Origin: Aquifex sp964425585
Lineage (GTDB): Bacteria; Aquificota; Aquificia; Aquificales; Aquificaceae
Length of the DNA stretch: 64,000 nt
NCBI GenBank assembly: GCA_964425585.1
Contig: CAYRMG010000001.1
Coordinates: forward strand, 1 to 64,000
Direction of reading: 5' to 3'
The notes under the pieces were generated by a model, which saw nothing but the letters and a program-made list of their open reading frames with translations, was not told where the DNA came from and did no database searches. This document shows positions 47,179 to 56,202 of the stretch, in pieces; positions within the stretch are counted from its first letter, which is position 1, and each line of letters starts with the position of its first letter. Made by a program: the position numbers and the translations under genes.

Positions 47179-48299
47179 CTAAAGACGAGCCCTGCGTAAG
47201 ATACCTTTGAGTCCGTAGGTTTTTCCTCATAAATCTCATAATCAACGAGTTCTCCCTTTTCTGCACCAAGTTTCTTGATAACTTCCAGAAAGACAAAATT
47301 AGTAAACTGTCCGTCTATTCTCGTTTTGTTTTTATCACCTTCAAGGAGTTCAAAGGCCTCCTCGTTTTTTAGCTCGGAAAGGAGCTTTATATACTCCCTG
47401 TCTCTGAAGGAAGGGTCATAAGAGGAGGGATCTCCGAACTTTCTACCTACGTGGGAAAAATCAACACTTGAAATTACAAGGGGATTTTTTGCATCCTTAA
47501 GTATCTCCGTTAACTTGTTGGCTATATCTTTGAGCGTTTCTATATCTCCGTGGGAGACGATTGCGGGGATTACCCTTATGTCCGGAAAGAGATACTTTAA
47601 GAAAATCGCCTGAAACTCTATGGAATGCTCTTGTTTATAGGCCAAGATATCGTGAAATATGTTGTAATCAAAAAGAGCACTTAATGTTTTTATTCTTTCC
47701 CTATCAACGCTGAGTATTCCCAAAGGGGTTTTTAAATCCAAGGGTAAAACGGAAAAGGGCTTTTCATGGAAATAATGAGAAACTCCGAGCAAAAGAACGA
47801 CGTCGTATTTATTTTTCCTTATAAGGGAGTATACCTTTCCGTATACCTTTCCTGCAACCCTTAGGTCCATATGGGGAACGATTATTCCCTTCGCTTCGGT
47901 TTTCGGAAGGTTGTATGAGAGTTGTTTTTCAATAAAACTTTTAAGCTCCTCCGGGCTGTTAGGGTATGCTTCTCCCGCATGGGAAGGCTCACGCACACCT
48001 TTTTCTAAAAGCGTTCTTCTTTCTTCTTCAAGCTTTTTGAGAAACCGTTCGTTATAGAGAAGAAAGTTTTCATCAAGGAACTTTATTATTTCTTCTAAAT
48101 CCTTTGTGTTTACAATCTGTCCCGTTTTTCTGAAAATCTCTACCTGAAGGTCCCTCAAATCTTTACTGCCGTCAAGAAAAGAAAGGATAAATACGAGCTC
48201 GGGAGAAACGATAAAGGTAGGTGAGATACCTACGGGGTCCCTCAAGAGGAATTTATCCCCGTAGGGTTGTATGTCTAAAAATCTTACCTTCGGCTTCAT
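47175..48299 (-). CDS. MEMO1 family protein (AmmeMemoRadiSam B-like)
   Basis: Residues from about 115 form the MEMO1 domain, related to class III extradiol dioxygenases: AGEAYPNSPEEL, then IVPHMDLRVAGKVYGKVY, LLGVSHYF and VISSVDFSHVGRKFGDP, with the putative metal His residues. The first ~110 residues are an extra domain (LDIQPYGDKFLLRDPVGIS) seen in some MEMO proteins. In many microbes the family travels with AMMECR1 and radical SAM genes, which are not here. The function is unknown. It overlaps the clpX stop by 4 bp and ends the operon. Confidence 0.85.
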   Translation of the reverse strand: MKPKVRFLDIQPYGDKFLLRDPVGISPTFIVSPELVFILSFLDGSKDLRDLQVEIFRKTGQIVNTKDLEEIIKFLDENFLLYNERFLKKLEEERRTLLEKGVREPSHAGEAYPNSPEELKSFIEKQLSYNLPKTEAKGIIVPHMDLRVAGKVYGKVYSLIRKNKYDVVLLLGVSHYFHEKPFSVLPLDLKTPLGILSVDRERIKTLSALFDYNIFHDILAYKQEHSIEFQAIFLKYLFPDIRVIPAIVSHGDIETLKDIANKLTEILKDAKNPLVISSVDFSHVGRKFGDPSSYDPSFRDREYIKLLSELKNEEAFELLEGDKNKTRIDGQFTNFVFLEVIKKLGAEKGELVDYEIYEEKPTDSKVSYAGLVFS

Positions 48300-49528
48300 A
48301 CCGCTTCTTTATAAAGTATCTTCGGTTTTTCCCTGTTTTTAACAACGTTTTCGTCCACTATAACCTCTTTTACGTTGGGCATTGATGGAACCTCAAACAT
48401 TATGTCCGCCATAATCTCTTCCATTATGGCCCTCAATCCCCTTGCACCCGTCTTTCTTCTTATCGCTTCCCTTGCTATTTCCCTAAGTGCTCCTTCGGTG
48501 AAAGTGAGCTTTACACCTTCAAGCTCAAACAGTTTTTGATATTGTTTTACGAGGGCATTCTTAGGTTCAACAAGAATCCGCACGAGCTCTTCCTCTGTAA
48601 GCTCTTGCAGTGTAGCTATTACGGGGAATCTTCCTATGAACTCGGGAATCATTCCGAACTTGATGAGGTCGTCAGGCTCCACGAGCTCCAGGAGCTTTTT
48701 ATCCTCATTCACCTTTTTTATTTCCGCCTCAAAGCCTACACGGGACTTACCGATTCTTTGTTTTATTATGTCCTCAAGGCCTACGAACGCACCTCCACAT
48801 ATGAAGAGTATATCCGTTGTGTCAACCTGGATAAACTCCTGATGGGGATGTTTCCTTCCTCCCTGGGGAGGGACGTTTACAATACTTCCCTCTACTATCT
48901 TCAGGAGGGCCTGCTGGACACCTTCACCCGATACATCCCTTGTTATAGAAGGATTTATACCGCTTTTCTTTGCTATCTTATCTATCTCGTCTATGTAAAC
49001 TATACCCTTTTGTGCCGTTTTCACATCGTAATCACAAGCCTGAAGAAGTCTTACAAGAACGTTCTCAACATCTTCACCGACGTATCCCGCTTCGGTGAGT
49101 GAGGTTGCATCAGCTATGGCAAAGGGAACGTTAAGAATTTTTGCCAGGGTTCTCGCAAGAAGCGTTTTTCCGGAACCCGTAGGTCCTATAAGGAGTATAT
49201 TGCTTTTTTCTATTTCAACGTCGTCAATGGTAAGCCCGAGTTCCTTTGCCTTTATACGCTTGTAGTGATTATAAACCGCAACCGAGAGAATCTTTTTGGC
49301 CCTCTCTTGTCCTATAACGTAATCGTCAAGTATTCTCTTTATCTGTTCGGGCTTTGGTATGTCCTTTAATTCAAATCTTGTTTCAGAACGTTTATTTTCC
49401 CTGACTACCTGATAACACTTCTCCACACACTCGTCACATATAAAGGTATTATTCGGCCCGGCTATGAGGAGAAGAACATCATCCTGTCTTTTCCCGCAAA
49501 AGGAGCAGAAATGTTTCTCTCCGTTCAT
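48296..49528 (-). CDS. clpX: ATP-dependent Clp protease ATP-binding subunit ClpX
   Basis: ClpX unfolds tagged proteins and feeds them to ClpP. The 410-residue protein has the N-terminal C4 Zn-finger (FCSFCGK...FICDECVEKC), Walker A GPTGSGKTLLA, Walker B YIDEIDKIAKK and the RKTGARGLRAIMEE sensor-2 region. It follows clpP with an 18-bp gap in the conventional tig-clpP-clpX order. Confidence 0.97.
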   Translation of the reverse strand: MNGEKHFCSFCGKRQDDVLLLIAGPNNTFICDECVEKCYQVVRENKRSETRFELKDIPKPEQIKRILDDYVIGQERAKKILSVAVYNHYKRIKAKELGLTIDDVEIEKSNILLIGPTGSGKTLLARTLAKILNVPFAIADATSLTEAGYVGEDVENVLVRLLQACDYDVKTAQKGIVYIDEIDKIAKKSGINPSITRDVSGEGVQQALLKIVEGSIVNVPPQGGRKHPHQEFIQVDTTDILFICGGAFVGLEDIIKQRIGKSRVGFEAEIKKVNEDKKLLELVEPDDLIKFGMIPEFIGRFPVIATLQELTEEELVRILVEPKNALVKQYQKLFELEGVKLTFTEGALREIAREAIRRKTGARGLRAIMEEIMADIMFEVPSMPNVKEVIVDENVVKNREKPKILYKEAV

Positions 49529-49546
49529 CCTTTTAAACCTAATCCT

Positions 49547-50152
49547 TCAAGAGCGTTTTTCAATAACCCTGTCTATTAGACCGTATTCCTTTGCTTCCTC
49601 AGGGGACATAAAGTAATCCCTTTCTATGTCCGCTTCTATTTTTTCTTTAGGTTGTCCTGTATGTTTAACAAGAATGTCTATCAGCATCTGCTTTATGCGC
49701 TTTATCTCCTCTGCATGGATGATTATGTCTGTGGCCTGTCCCTGAACACCTCCGAGAGGTTGGTGAATCATTATCCTTGAGTGGGGAAGAGCATACCTTT
49801 TTCCCGGCGCTCCCGCAGCGAGAAGTATCGCCCCCATGGATGCGGCCTGTCCCATACAGATTGTAACCACGTCCGGCTTTATATACTGCATAGTGTCGTA
49901 TATGGCAAGTCCTGCGGTTACGGAACCTCCCGGTGAGTTTATATAAAGGTATATGTCTTTATCAGGGTCTTGACTTTCAAGGAAAAGAAGTTGTGCAACA
50001 ATCAGGTTAGCCACATGGTCATCTATCGGGAAGCCGAGAAGCACTATTCTATCCTGAAGAAGACGGGAGTATATGTCGTAAGCCCTTTCACCTCTCGGGG
50101 TTTGTTCTATAACTATCGGAACAAGCTGGTCAATAATCTCTTTATGATTCAT
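49547..50152 (-). CDS. clpP: ATP-dependent Clp protease proteolytic subunit ClpP
   Basis: The 201-residue serine protease has the catalytic Ser in GQAASMGAILL, the His in SRIMIHQPLGG and the Asp in IERDYFMSPEEA. It forms the 14-mer chamber that degrades substrates delivered by ClpX. Its start overlaps the tig stop by 11 bp. Confidence 0.97.
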   Translation of the reverse strand: MNHKEIIDQLVPIVIEQTPRGERAYDIYSRLLQDRIVLLGFPIDDHVANLIVAQLLFLESQDPDKDIYLYINSPGGSVTAGLAIYDTMQYIKPDVVTICMGQAASMGAILLAAGAPGKRYALPHSRIMIHQPLGGVQGQATDIIIHAEEIKRIKQMLIDILVKHTGQPKEKIEADIERDYFMSPEEAKEYGLIDRVIEKRS

Positions 50153-51452
50153 CCTTTACCTCCTTTTTTTCCTCCTCTCTTTTTTCCTCAACCTCTTTTA
50201 TCTTTACCTTTGAGATTATCTCCTTAAGCGCTTTCTTTCTCCGTGCATCTTCTTTTACCACATTTTCCAGATTGTTCTCCTTGAAGTATTTCTTTATTTC
50301 TTCAAGGGATGTCTGATATTGTTCCGCAAGTTCCTTATACTGCTCTTCTATATCCTCCTCGGCGGGTTCTATTCCTTTTTCTTCAGCATACTTGTCAAGG
50401 ATGAAGCGGAGCTTTATGTTAGCCTCCGCTATAGGCTTTACCTCTTCTATGAGTTTTTTCACGTCAACGTATCTCGTATCCACACCGTAGGCTCTAAGTT
50501 CATTTAGTCTCCTCTCTACGAGGAAGGAAATTTCCCTCCTCAGAAGCGTTTGGGGTATCTCCATGTCGTGAAGTTCAACGAGTTTATCGGCGACTTTTTC
50601 CTCTATAACCTGATTCCTCAGTTTTTCTACTTTTTCCTTTAAGTCCTCCCTTATTCTCTCTTCAAGCTCCTTCAGAGAGTTATACCCGAGCTCCTGGGCA
50701 AACTCATCGTTGAGTTCGGGGAGAACCTTTCTTTTAATCTCCTTTATCTTCACCTTTATGTTTACCTTTCCTACTTCCTTACCTTCCTGGTTATAAAGGG
50801 GGAGTTCCTTTAACTCAACCTCTTCACCCGCTTTCTTTCCTTTTAGGGCTTCCTCTACTTCCTTTCTCAGCAATCCCTGTCCGAGTATTACGGAGGTTTC
50901 TTGTTTTACCTTTTCCTCACCGTCTACTTCCTCAACTTCATACTCAAGAACGAGCATATCTCCCTCTTGAGCGGGTTCATTTTCTTCTTTCGGTTCCCAT
51001 ACCGCGTTTGCTTCTCTTAATCTTTCAAGTTCTTCTTTTACATAATCCTCTTTAAACTCAATCTTCGGAACTTCTACTTCAATACCTTCAATATTCTTCA
51101 GTTCAAACTCGGGTGCTACCTCAAAGCTTACGGTATACTTTACGCTTCCTTCCTTTTCGTCTACCTCAAGTTTTTCAAGGAAAATATCCGCAACCGGTTT
51201 GATATTAGCCTTTTCAAGAGCTTCCTTTAGCGTTTCATCGGCTATCTTCTTTCCGACTTCTTCCTCTACATAGTCCTTATACCTTGCTCTAACTATCCAG
51301 AGGGGTGCTTTTCCCCTTCTGAATCCCTGTATCTGGACGTTCTGCTGAAGGTTTTTATAGGTTTCTTCAAGCTTTTCCTTTACCTTCTTATCCTTTACCT
51401 CAACCGTTAGGGATTTGAAGAGTCCTTCCCTGTCTTGAAGTTCTACTTTCAT
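50142..51452 (-). CDS. tig: Trigger factor (ribosome-associated chaperone)
   Basis: The 436-residue protein has the three-part trigger factor layout. The N-terminal ribosome-docking domain carries the signature GFRRGKAPLW (around residues 43-52). A PPIase-like region sits at about 150-240. The C-terminal helical arms carry a charged Lys/Glu tail. It binds nascent chains at the ribosome exit tunnel. It heads the tig-clpP-clpX operon and lies about 20 bp downstream of a tRNA-Leu gene on the same strand. Confidence 0.94.
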   Translation of the reverse strand: MKVELQDREGLFKSLTVEVKDKKVKEKLEETYKNLQQNVQIQGFRRGKAPLWIVRARYKDYVEEEVGKKIADETLKEALEKANIKPVADIFLEKLEVDEKEGSVKYTVSFEVAPEFELKNIEGIEVEVPKIEFKEDYVKEELERLREANAVWEPKEENEPAQEGDMLVLEYEVEEVDGEEKVKQETSVILGQGLLRKEVEEALKGKKAGEEVELKELPLYNQEGKEVGKVNIKVKIKEIKRKVLPELNDEFAQELGYNSLKELEERIREDLKEKVEKLRNQVIEEKVADKLVELHDMEIPQTLLRREISFLVERRLNELRAYGVDTRYVDVKKLIEEVKPIAEANIKLRFILDKYAEEKGIEPAEEDIEEQYKELAEQYQTSLEEIKKYFKENNLENVVKEDARRKKALKEIISKVKIKEVEEKREEEKKEVKDES

Positions 51453-51473
51453 TGTGACCTCCGTCTACTTTAA

Positions 51474-51560
51474 TGGTGCGGGTGGCGGGAGTCGAACCCG
51501 CACGCCCTTACGGGCACCGGATCCTAAGTCCGGCGCGTCTGCCAGTTCCGCCACACCCGC
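51474..51560 (-). tRNA. tRNA-Leu (anticodon UAG)
   Basis: An 87-nt class II tRNA with encoded CCA is on the minus strand. The acceptor stem GCGGGTG pairs with CACCCGC, the anticodon loop CTTAGGA gives TAG, and a long variable arm (GGTGCCCGTAAGGGCGT) is present. Its D-arm is identical to that of the GAG isoacceptor at 12.8 kb. It lies just upstream of tig and may share its transcript. Confidence 0.97.
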
Positions 51561-51570
51561 TAAATAATTT

Positions 51571-51576
51571 ATTATA
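51571..51576 (-). promoter_or_regulatory. -10 element of tRNA-Leu(UAG), possibly also driving tig-clpPX
   Basis: TATAAT on the minus strand ends 10 nt before the tRNA 5' end. No good -35 box is seen at 16-18 bp. Because tig starts 22 bp after the tRNA, one transcript may cover the tRNA and the chaperone/protease genes. Confidence 0.45.
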
Positions 51577-51692
51577 TAGCTCTCACAACGAAGAGAAGAA
51601 ATCCTTATTTATGACTTTAGGCATATAAAACCTTAAAACTCCAGAGTTAAAATTTTTAATAGAAAAAAGCTAATGAAAAGGAGGTGGTAAGT

Positions 51693-52334
51693 ATGGGAAT
51701 TCACAAACTGGAACCAAAAGACCATTTAAAACCTCAAAACCTTGAGGGTATATCTAACGAGCAGATAGAACCCCACTTTGAGGCTCACTACAAAGGTTAT
51801 GTTGCAAAGTATAACGAAATTCAGGAAAAGCTTGCAAATCAGGATTTTGCGGACAGAAGCAAGGCAAATCAAAACTACTCCGAATACAGAGAGCTAAAAG
51901 TTGAGGAAACTTTTAATTACATGGGTGTTGTTCTTCACGAGCTTTACTTCGGTATGCTTGCTCCCGGCGGAAAGGGAGAGCCTTCTGAAGCTCTTAAGAA
52001 GAAAATTGAGGAAGATATCGGAGGACTTGATGCGTGCACGAACGAGCTTAAAGCTGCAGCTATGGCTTTCAGGGGATGGGCTATACTCGGACTTGACATA
52101 TTCAGCGGAAGACTCGTAGTGAACGGGCTTGATGCTCACAACGTTTACAACCTTACGGGACTTATACCCCTCATAGTTATAGACACTTACGAACACGCTT
52201 ACTACGTTGACTACAAGAACAAAAGACCTCCCTACATTGACGCATTCTTTAAAAACATAAACTGGGACGTGGTTAACGAAAGATTTGAAAAAGCAATGAA
52301 AGCTTACGAGGCTTTAAAGGACTTCATTAAGTAA
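51693..52334 (+). CDS. sodA: Iron/manganese superoxide dismutase
   Basis: The 213-residue protein fits the Fe/Mn superoxide dismutase family. The metal ligands can be placed as His28 (EPHFEAHYKGYV), His82 (VVLHELYFG), Asp164 and His168 (DTYEHAYYVDYKNKRPPY). The Trp usually found between the last two ligands is Tyr166, and two flanking His of the N-terminal motif are Phe and Tyr. The ATG at 51693 follows a GGAGGTGG ribosome site; a GTG at 51684 lies inside that site and is rejected. It protects a microaerophile from superoxide. Confidence 0.88.
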   Translation: MGIHKLEPKDHLKPQNLEGISNEQIEPHFEAHYKGYVAKYNEIQEKLANQDFADRSKANQNYSEYRELKVEETFNYMGVVLHELYFGMLAPGGKGEPSEALKKKIEEDIGGLDACTNELKAAAMAFRGWAILGLDIFSGRLVVNGLDAHNVYNLTGLIPLIVIDTYEHAYYVDYKNKRPPYIDAFFKNINWDVVNERFEKAMKAYEALKDFIK

Positions 52335-52336
52335 GC

Positions 52337-53107
52337 TTGTTCCTTTTTCTCTTTTTCCTTTCCTTCATCCTATCCTGCGGGATAAAAGGTTCTCCGAAAC
52401 CCCTTCCGGAACCCGAGTTTACGTTAAAAAGGATAGGTGATTACGTTTACGTCATAGGTAAAGATATTTATGTAGAGGGCTTTCAGAAGTATAAAAGCTT
52501 CTGGTATAAAAAGGAGAAAAAAGCCTTTTGCTTTTATGTAAAGCGTATAAACGGCAAAGAGAAAAAGGTTTGCGCGCCTCAGGCGATTCGGACAAAACCC
52601 CAAATTTCCTATAAATATGACAAAGAATATCTTCTTATAAAGGCAAAGGAAGAGAGTGCCTATAACATCTATCCCTACGAGAAAGGAATACTGATACCCT
52701 TTCCTTTAAAAACATTTCGGGAAGTTGCAAAATTAGAAAGAAAGTATGCGGATTACGAGGTGGGTATAACCAGGGTTTTAAGTAGCAGAGTTGAGTCCTA
52801 CCCTTTAAAGATAAAGGTAAAGAGAAAGCCATATCCAACCCCCGAACCTCCCTATTCCGCGGGATACGTAATATCCGAGGGAAAACTTATCCTTTACTGG
52901 TTTCACAAAGATATTGAGGATTTAAAGGGATTTTACATTTATAAAAACGGAAAAAAGGTAAACAAAAAACCTGTAAAAAGGAACGTATATATAGACAATG
53001 CTCCTGAGGTGAGAACCGTTTATGATATAACCGCCGTGAATGCTTTCGGTATTGAGAGTAAACCCTTTACCCTTGAGGTTTCTCCCGAAGCGTTTCGGAA
53101 ACCTTGA
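52337..53107 (+). CDS. Lipoprotein with fibronectin III-like domain, unknown function
   Basis: The 256-residue protein starts at TTG 52337, since an in-frame stop lies just upstream. It has a lipoprotein signal with lipobox LSCG (Cys14). A Pro-rich linker leads to two beta-rich domains; the last (about 165-255) resembles fibronectin type III (GFYIYKNGKKV, then YDITAVNAFGIES). It would be anchored to the outer or inner membrane. It follows sodA by 2 bp and overlaps the converging ligase-like gene by 41 bp. Confidence 0.8.
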   Translation: MFLFLFFLSFILSCGIKGSPKPLPEPEFTLKRIGDYVYVIGKDIYVEGFQKYKSFWYKKEKKAFCFYVKRINGKEKKVCAPQAIRTKPQISYKYDKEYLLIKAKEESAYNIYPYEKGILIPFPLKTFREVAKLERKYADYEVGITRVLSSRVESYPLKIKVKRKPYPTPEPPYSAGYVISEGKLILYWFHKDIEDLKGFYIYKNGKKVNKKPVKRNVYIDNAPEVRTVYDITAVNAFGIESKPFTLEVSPEAFRKP

Positions 53108-54227
53108 AAAGGAGAATATAAAGGGGAAGCAATGCATCCCAGAAGAAGGTAAACAGGGTTTGAATAAGGTGGATACCCAAGGGAATCGCAAGAATTAATG
53201 TGTAGTAATCTTCCGAGCTTCCGATGCGAAAAGAAAGCATATACCTGAAGTAGTTAAAGTATATGAGAAGTATGCCTAATACTCCGAGAACTCCCCTCTC
53301 TATTAACTCCGAAACTACGAATATAGACTCATATCTGTGAACCTTGGGACCGTATTTGTGCTTCATATATTCCCCCGCACGAACGCCGTGCCCTATGAAA
53401 AGATTTACAAATCTTTTCTTTTCTATATCTTCCTTTATTATCTCTATCCCGTCCCTCAGTATGCCGAGCCTTGCGGAGGATATTGCCGAAAGAGTGTTAT
53501 AATCGGGCTTTCTTTTTCCGAGGATAATCTCGTTAAGCAGCTTGAACCTGTAGTCCGTTTTTGAGAGGTATACATAACCCCCTGCGAAACTGAGCAAGAA
53601 AACGACGTTAAATGCTATAAATAGTTTTCTGGAAATAATTTTACTCCTCAAGAGGATAATGAGGAGTATATAGAACATAACAAAAAGGGCAAGAATCATT
53701 GAGCGCCTGTGGCTCAGGAAAACAATACCCGTGAATAAAAGGAAAAGAATGAAAAAGTAAAAGCTTTTTTTCCGTATGAAGAGAAGAAGGGATGTGAGGG
53801 AAAAAAGGGTAAAGAAAAAACCCGTCTCAAAACTTCCACCCCAAAGGGGCTTTGGGTCTTTTCTTTCGTAAAAGTTGTAAAGGACAACGGGAAGGAGAAA
53901 CAACCCCGCAATAATCATAAGGTATGGGAAAATGCGTGAGAATCTTTCTGCACTCTCTTTATCAATCTTTAGGAAATAAACAAGCTGAAATAATCCTTCC
54001 TCAACGGATTTTAAAAACCTTGAGGGATAATACAGGGCTGTTGAGAGAACGGTTGAGAAGGTATAAAAGGAAATCCCGATACGCAGGGAACCCTTAAAGT
54101 TCTTTTCAAATACAAGGTCGTATAAAGCTAAAAGGAGTGTGAGAATTACGAATCCCTCAAAGAGGGATATTGATAAGAATGCGGACAGGGAAAGGCAAAC
54201 CAGTAGCCAAAAATGGTATTTCCTCAT
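53067..54227 (-). CDS. O-antigen ligase-like membrane protein (WaaL family)
   Basis: The 386-residue protein has about 11 membrane helices and one larger periplasmic loop (around residues 240-310) with GHGVRAGEY. This loop-and-helix layout fits the O-antigen ligase/Wzy_C superfamily. Such enzymes join polysaccharide to lipid A core or polymerise it. Family members differ a lot in sequence, so ligase and polymerase cannot be told apart. It is the last gene of a run with trkA and trkH, overlapping by 4 bp. Confidence 0.75.
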   Translation of the reverse strand: MRKYHFWLLVCLSLSAFLSISLFEGFVILTLLLALYDLVFEKNFKGSLRIGISFYTFSTVLSTALYYPSRFLKSVEEGLFQLVYFLKIDKESAERFSRIFPYLMIIAGLFLLPVVLYNFYERKDPKPLWGGSFETGFFFTLFSLTSLLLFIRKKSFYFFILFLLFTGIVFLSHRRSMILALFVMFYILLIILLRSKIISRKLFIAFNVVFLLSFAGGYVYLSKTDYRFKLLNEIILGKRKPDYNTLSAISSARLGILRDGIEIIKEDIEKKRFVNLFIGHGVRAGEYMKHKYGPKVHRYESIFVVSELIERGVLGVLGILLIYFNYFRYMLSFRIGSSEDYYTLILAIPLGIHLIQTLFTFFWDALLPLYILLFKVSETLREKPQG

Positions 54228-54874
54228 CTTGAGAATTTTAGAACGTTTTCTTCGGAACCGAGTATCAGCAATACATCTTCCTTCTCAATTCTGTTCTCGC
54301 CCGAAGGGTTTACCATAACCTGTCCGTTGGGTTTCTTTATTGCTATTACCGTTATGCCGAAACGTTTTCTCAGGTCAAGTTCCTTTAAGGTTTTACCTAC
54401 GAAATCCTCGGGGGCTTTTATCTCAAATATGCTGTATCCCGGTGCAAACGGAAACTCCTCAATAACACCCCTGAACAGAAGGGTGTGGGCTAGCTTTATT
54501 GCCGTTTCCATTTCGGGATATACCACCCTCTTTACACCCAGTTTTTCAAGAACCTTCCCGTGTATGGGATTTATGGCTTTCGCTATTATTTCCTTTATCC
54601 CCCTTTCCATGAGGATTACGACGACAAATATACTCGCCTCTACGTTCTGGCCTACGCTCACTATAACCGTATCCGCATTGAATATTCCCGCCTCCTCAAG
54701 GGCTTTCTCATCAAGGGCATCCGCAACGTAAGCGTGGGTGACGAAGTCCGCAACCTGTTTAACCTTTTGTTCATCAAGGTCTATAGCTATCACTTCAGCT
54801 CCGAGCTCGGAAAGGGTTTTTGCAACGTAAAAACCGAACCTTCCCAGTCCTATAACTCCGTAAATTCTGTTCAT
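54224..54874 (-). CDS. K+ uptake regulatory subunit (TrkA/KtrA-type RCK protein)
   Basis: The 216-residue protein has an RCK_N Rossmann domain with GVIGLGRFGFYVAKTL and an acidic residue after the second strand (AIDLDEQK), and an RCK_C domain from about residue 135 (IFEIKAPEDFVGKTLKEL). It forms a ring that gates the partner channel upon nucleotide binding, and RCK_C domains of KtrA can bind c-di-AMP. A c-di-AMP synthase gene is present at 34.9 kb. It overlaps its channel gene by 4 bp. Confidence 0.92.
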   Translation of the reverse strand: MNRIYGVIGLGRFGFYVAKTLSELGAEVIAIDLDEQKVKQVADFVTHAYVADALDEKALEEAGIFNADTVIVSVGQNVEASIFVVVILMERGIKEIIAKAINPIHGKVLEKLGVKRVVYPEMETAIKLAHTLLFRGVIEEFPFAPGYSIFEIKAPEDFVGKTLKELDLRKRFGITVIAIKKPNGQVMVNPSGENRIEKEDVLLILGSEENVLKFSR

Positions 54875-56202
54875 AGGAGAATCCTCGCTTCGGGATATTT
54901 TATCCTCTGAACGGGAGACCTACCCGTGAGGGCAAGGGCAAACCCGAGAATTCCAACCCTTCCCACAAGCATTGTAATGATTATGAGAACTTTTCCCGTT
55001 TCGGAAAAATCCGCACAATAACTTAAACCCTCGGGGTTTCCTATGGAAAGTCCCACGGTGGAAAAGGCTGAAACTACCTCAAAGAATGTATAGAGAAAGT
55101 TAAGCTCCTCCGTTTTATCAAGAATCAGGTTAACCAGGGTTATGAAGAATAGGGAAAGGGATAGAATAACGAGTGCCCTCTTTATGGTATTTTCCGATAT
55201 GCTCCTGTCAAGTATTACGGTCTGTTCCTTTCCCCTCACGTAGGAAATTATCGCAAGAAGTATAACAAGAAAAGTAATCGTTTTTATACCTCCTCCCGTG
55301 CCTCCCGGAGAGGCACCTATAAACATAAGTATGCTTATGAGAAACTGGGAAGACTCGGTAAGATGGGACAAATCAACCGTGCTGAAACCCGCGGTTCTTG
55401 AGGAAACACTGAGAAAAAATGCGGAAAGAATTCTTTCAAACCAGGGGTATTTCCATAATCCCTTTTCGTTTCCCCATTCCGTTATAAGAAGTCCGAGCGC
55501 TCCGAAAACTATAAGAAAGAGGGAAAAGGATATAACGAGAACTGTGTGAACGGAAAGCCTTCTCACCGCTCCCCTAAGGTATAGGTAAATATCGTTTACG
55601 ACGAAAAAACCTATACCGCCGAGTATTATAAGCAGAGATATAACTATATTTACAAATAAGTCATTCCTGAAGTCGTAAAGACCGTTCTTAAACGTTGAAA
55701 AACCTGCATTGTTAAATGCGGAAACTGAATGAAACAATCCGTTAAATAGAGGCTCTTCAACACCTTTCTCCGCAAAGTATAAACTCAGAAGAACCGCTCC
55801 TATAAGTTCAACCGTAAAGCTGAAGATAAACACCCTTTTTAAGAACAGTAAAAGTCCGTGGACGCCCGGATACTCAAGGGATTCAGCAAGTATAAGCTGT
55901 TCCTTCAAGCCGGGTTTTTTCCCGAGAATAACGAGGAAAAAGGTTGTAAGGGTCATATACCCGAGTCCGCCGATTTGTATAAGTAGAAGAATAACGAGCT
56001 TTCCGAAAAAGGTGAAGTCCGAGTAAGTGTCAAGAACAACAAGTCCCGTAACGGTAACCGCGGAAGTTGAGGTAAAGAGTGCATCCAGAAAGGATATCGG
56101 TCTGGTTGTGGATACGGGAAGGTATAGAAGGAAGGCTCCGAGAAGTATTAAAAGGGAAAAGGAAATAAGTAAAGTTCTGGAAGGGTTCAGTTTTCTTACC
56201 AC
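54871..56202 (-). CDS. K+ uptake channel subunit (TrkH/KtrB type)
   Basis: The 443-residue protein has about ten membrane helices in four pore-like repeats. The selectivity-type motifs are SAVTVTGLVV, SAFNNAGFSTF, SSRTAGFSTVD and SAFSTVGLSIG, and the Gly-rich gate segment GASPGGTGGGIKT is KtrB-like. It moves K+ into the cell, coupled to Na+ or H+. It overlaps nrdB by 7 bp and the TrkA-type gene by 4 bp. Confidence 0.94.
   Translation of the reverse strand: MVRKLNPSRTLLISFSLLILLGAFLLYLPVSTTRPISFLDALFTSTSAVTVTGLVVLDTYSDFTFFGKLVILLLIQIGGLGYMTLTTFFLVILGKKPGLKEQLILAESLEYPGVHGLLLFLKRVFIFSFTVELIGAVLLSLYFAEKGVEEPLFNGLFHSVSAFNNAGFSTFKNGLYDFRNDLFVNIVISLLIILGGIGFFVVNDIYLYLRGAVRRLSVHTVLVISFSLFLIVFGALGLLITEWGNEKGLWKYPWFERILSAFFLSVSSRTAGFSTVDLSHLTESSQFLISILMFIGASPGGTGGGIKTITFLVILLAIISYVRGKEQTVILDRSISENTIKRALVILSLSLFFITLVNLILDKTEELNFLYTFFEVVSAFSTVGLSIGNPEGLSYCADFSETGKVLIIITMLVGRVGILGFALALTGRSPVQRIKYPEARILL

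Noticed and set aside
48536..49102. 188-residue open frame opposite clpX
   Set aside because: It is a long but non-coding antisense frame over a universally conserved gene, with no recognisable domain.
51684..51692. GTG at 51684 as the sodA start
   Set aside because: The GTG lies inside the Shine-Dalgarno for the ATG at 51693, so it cannot be the main start.
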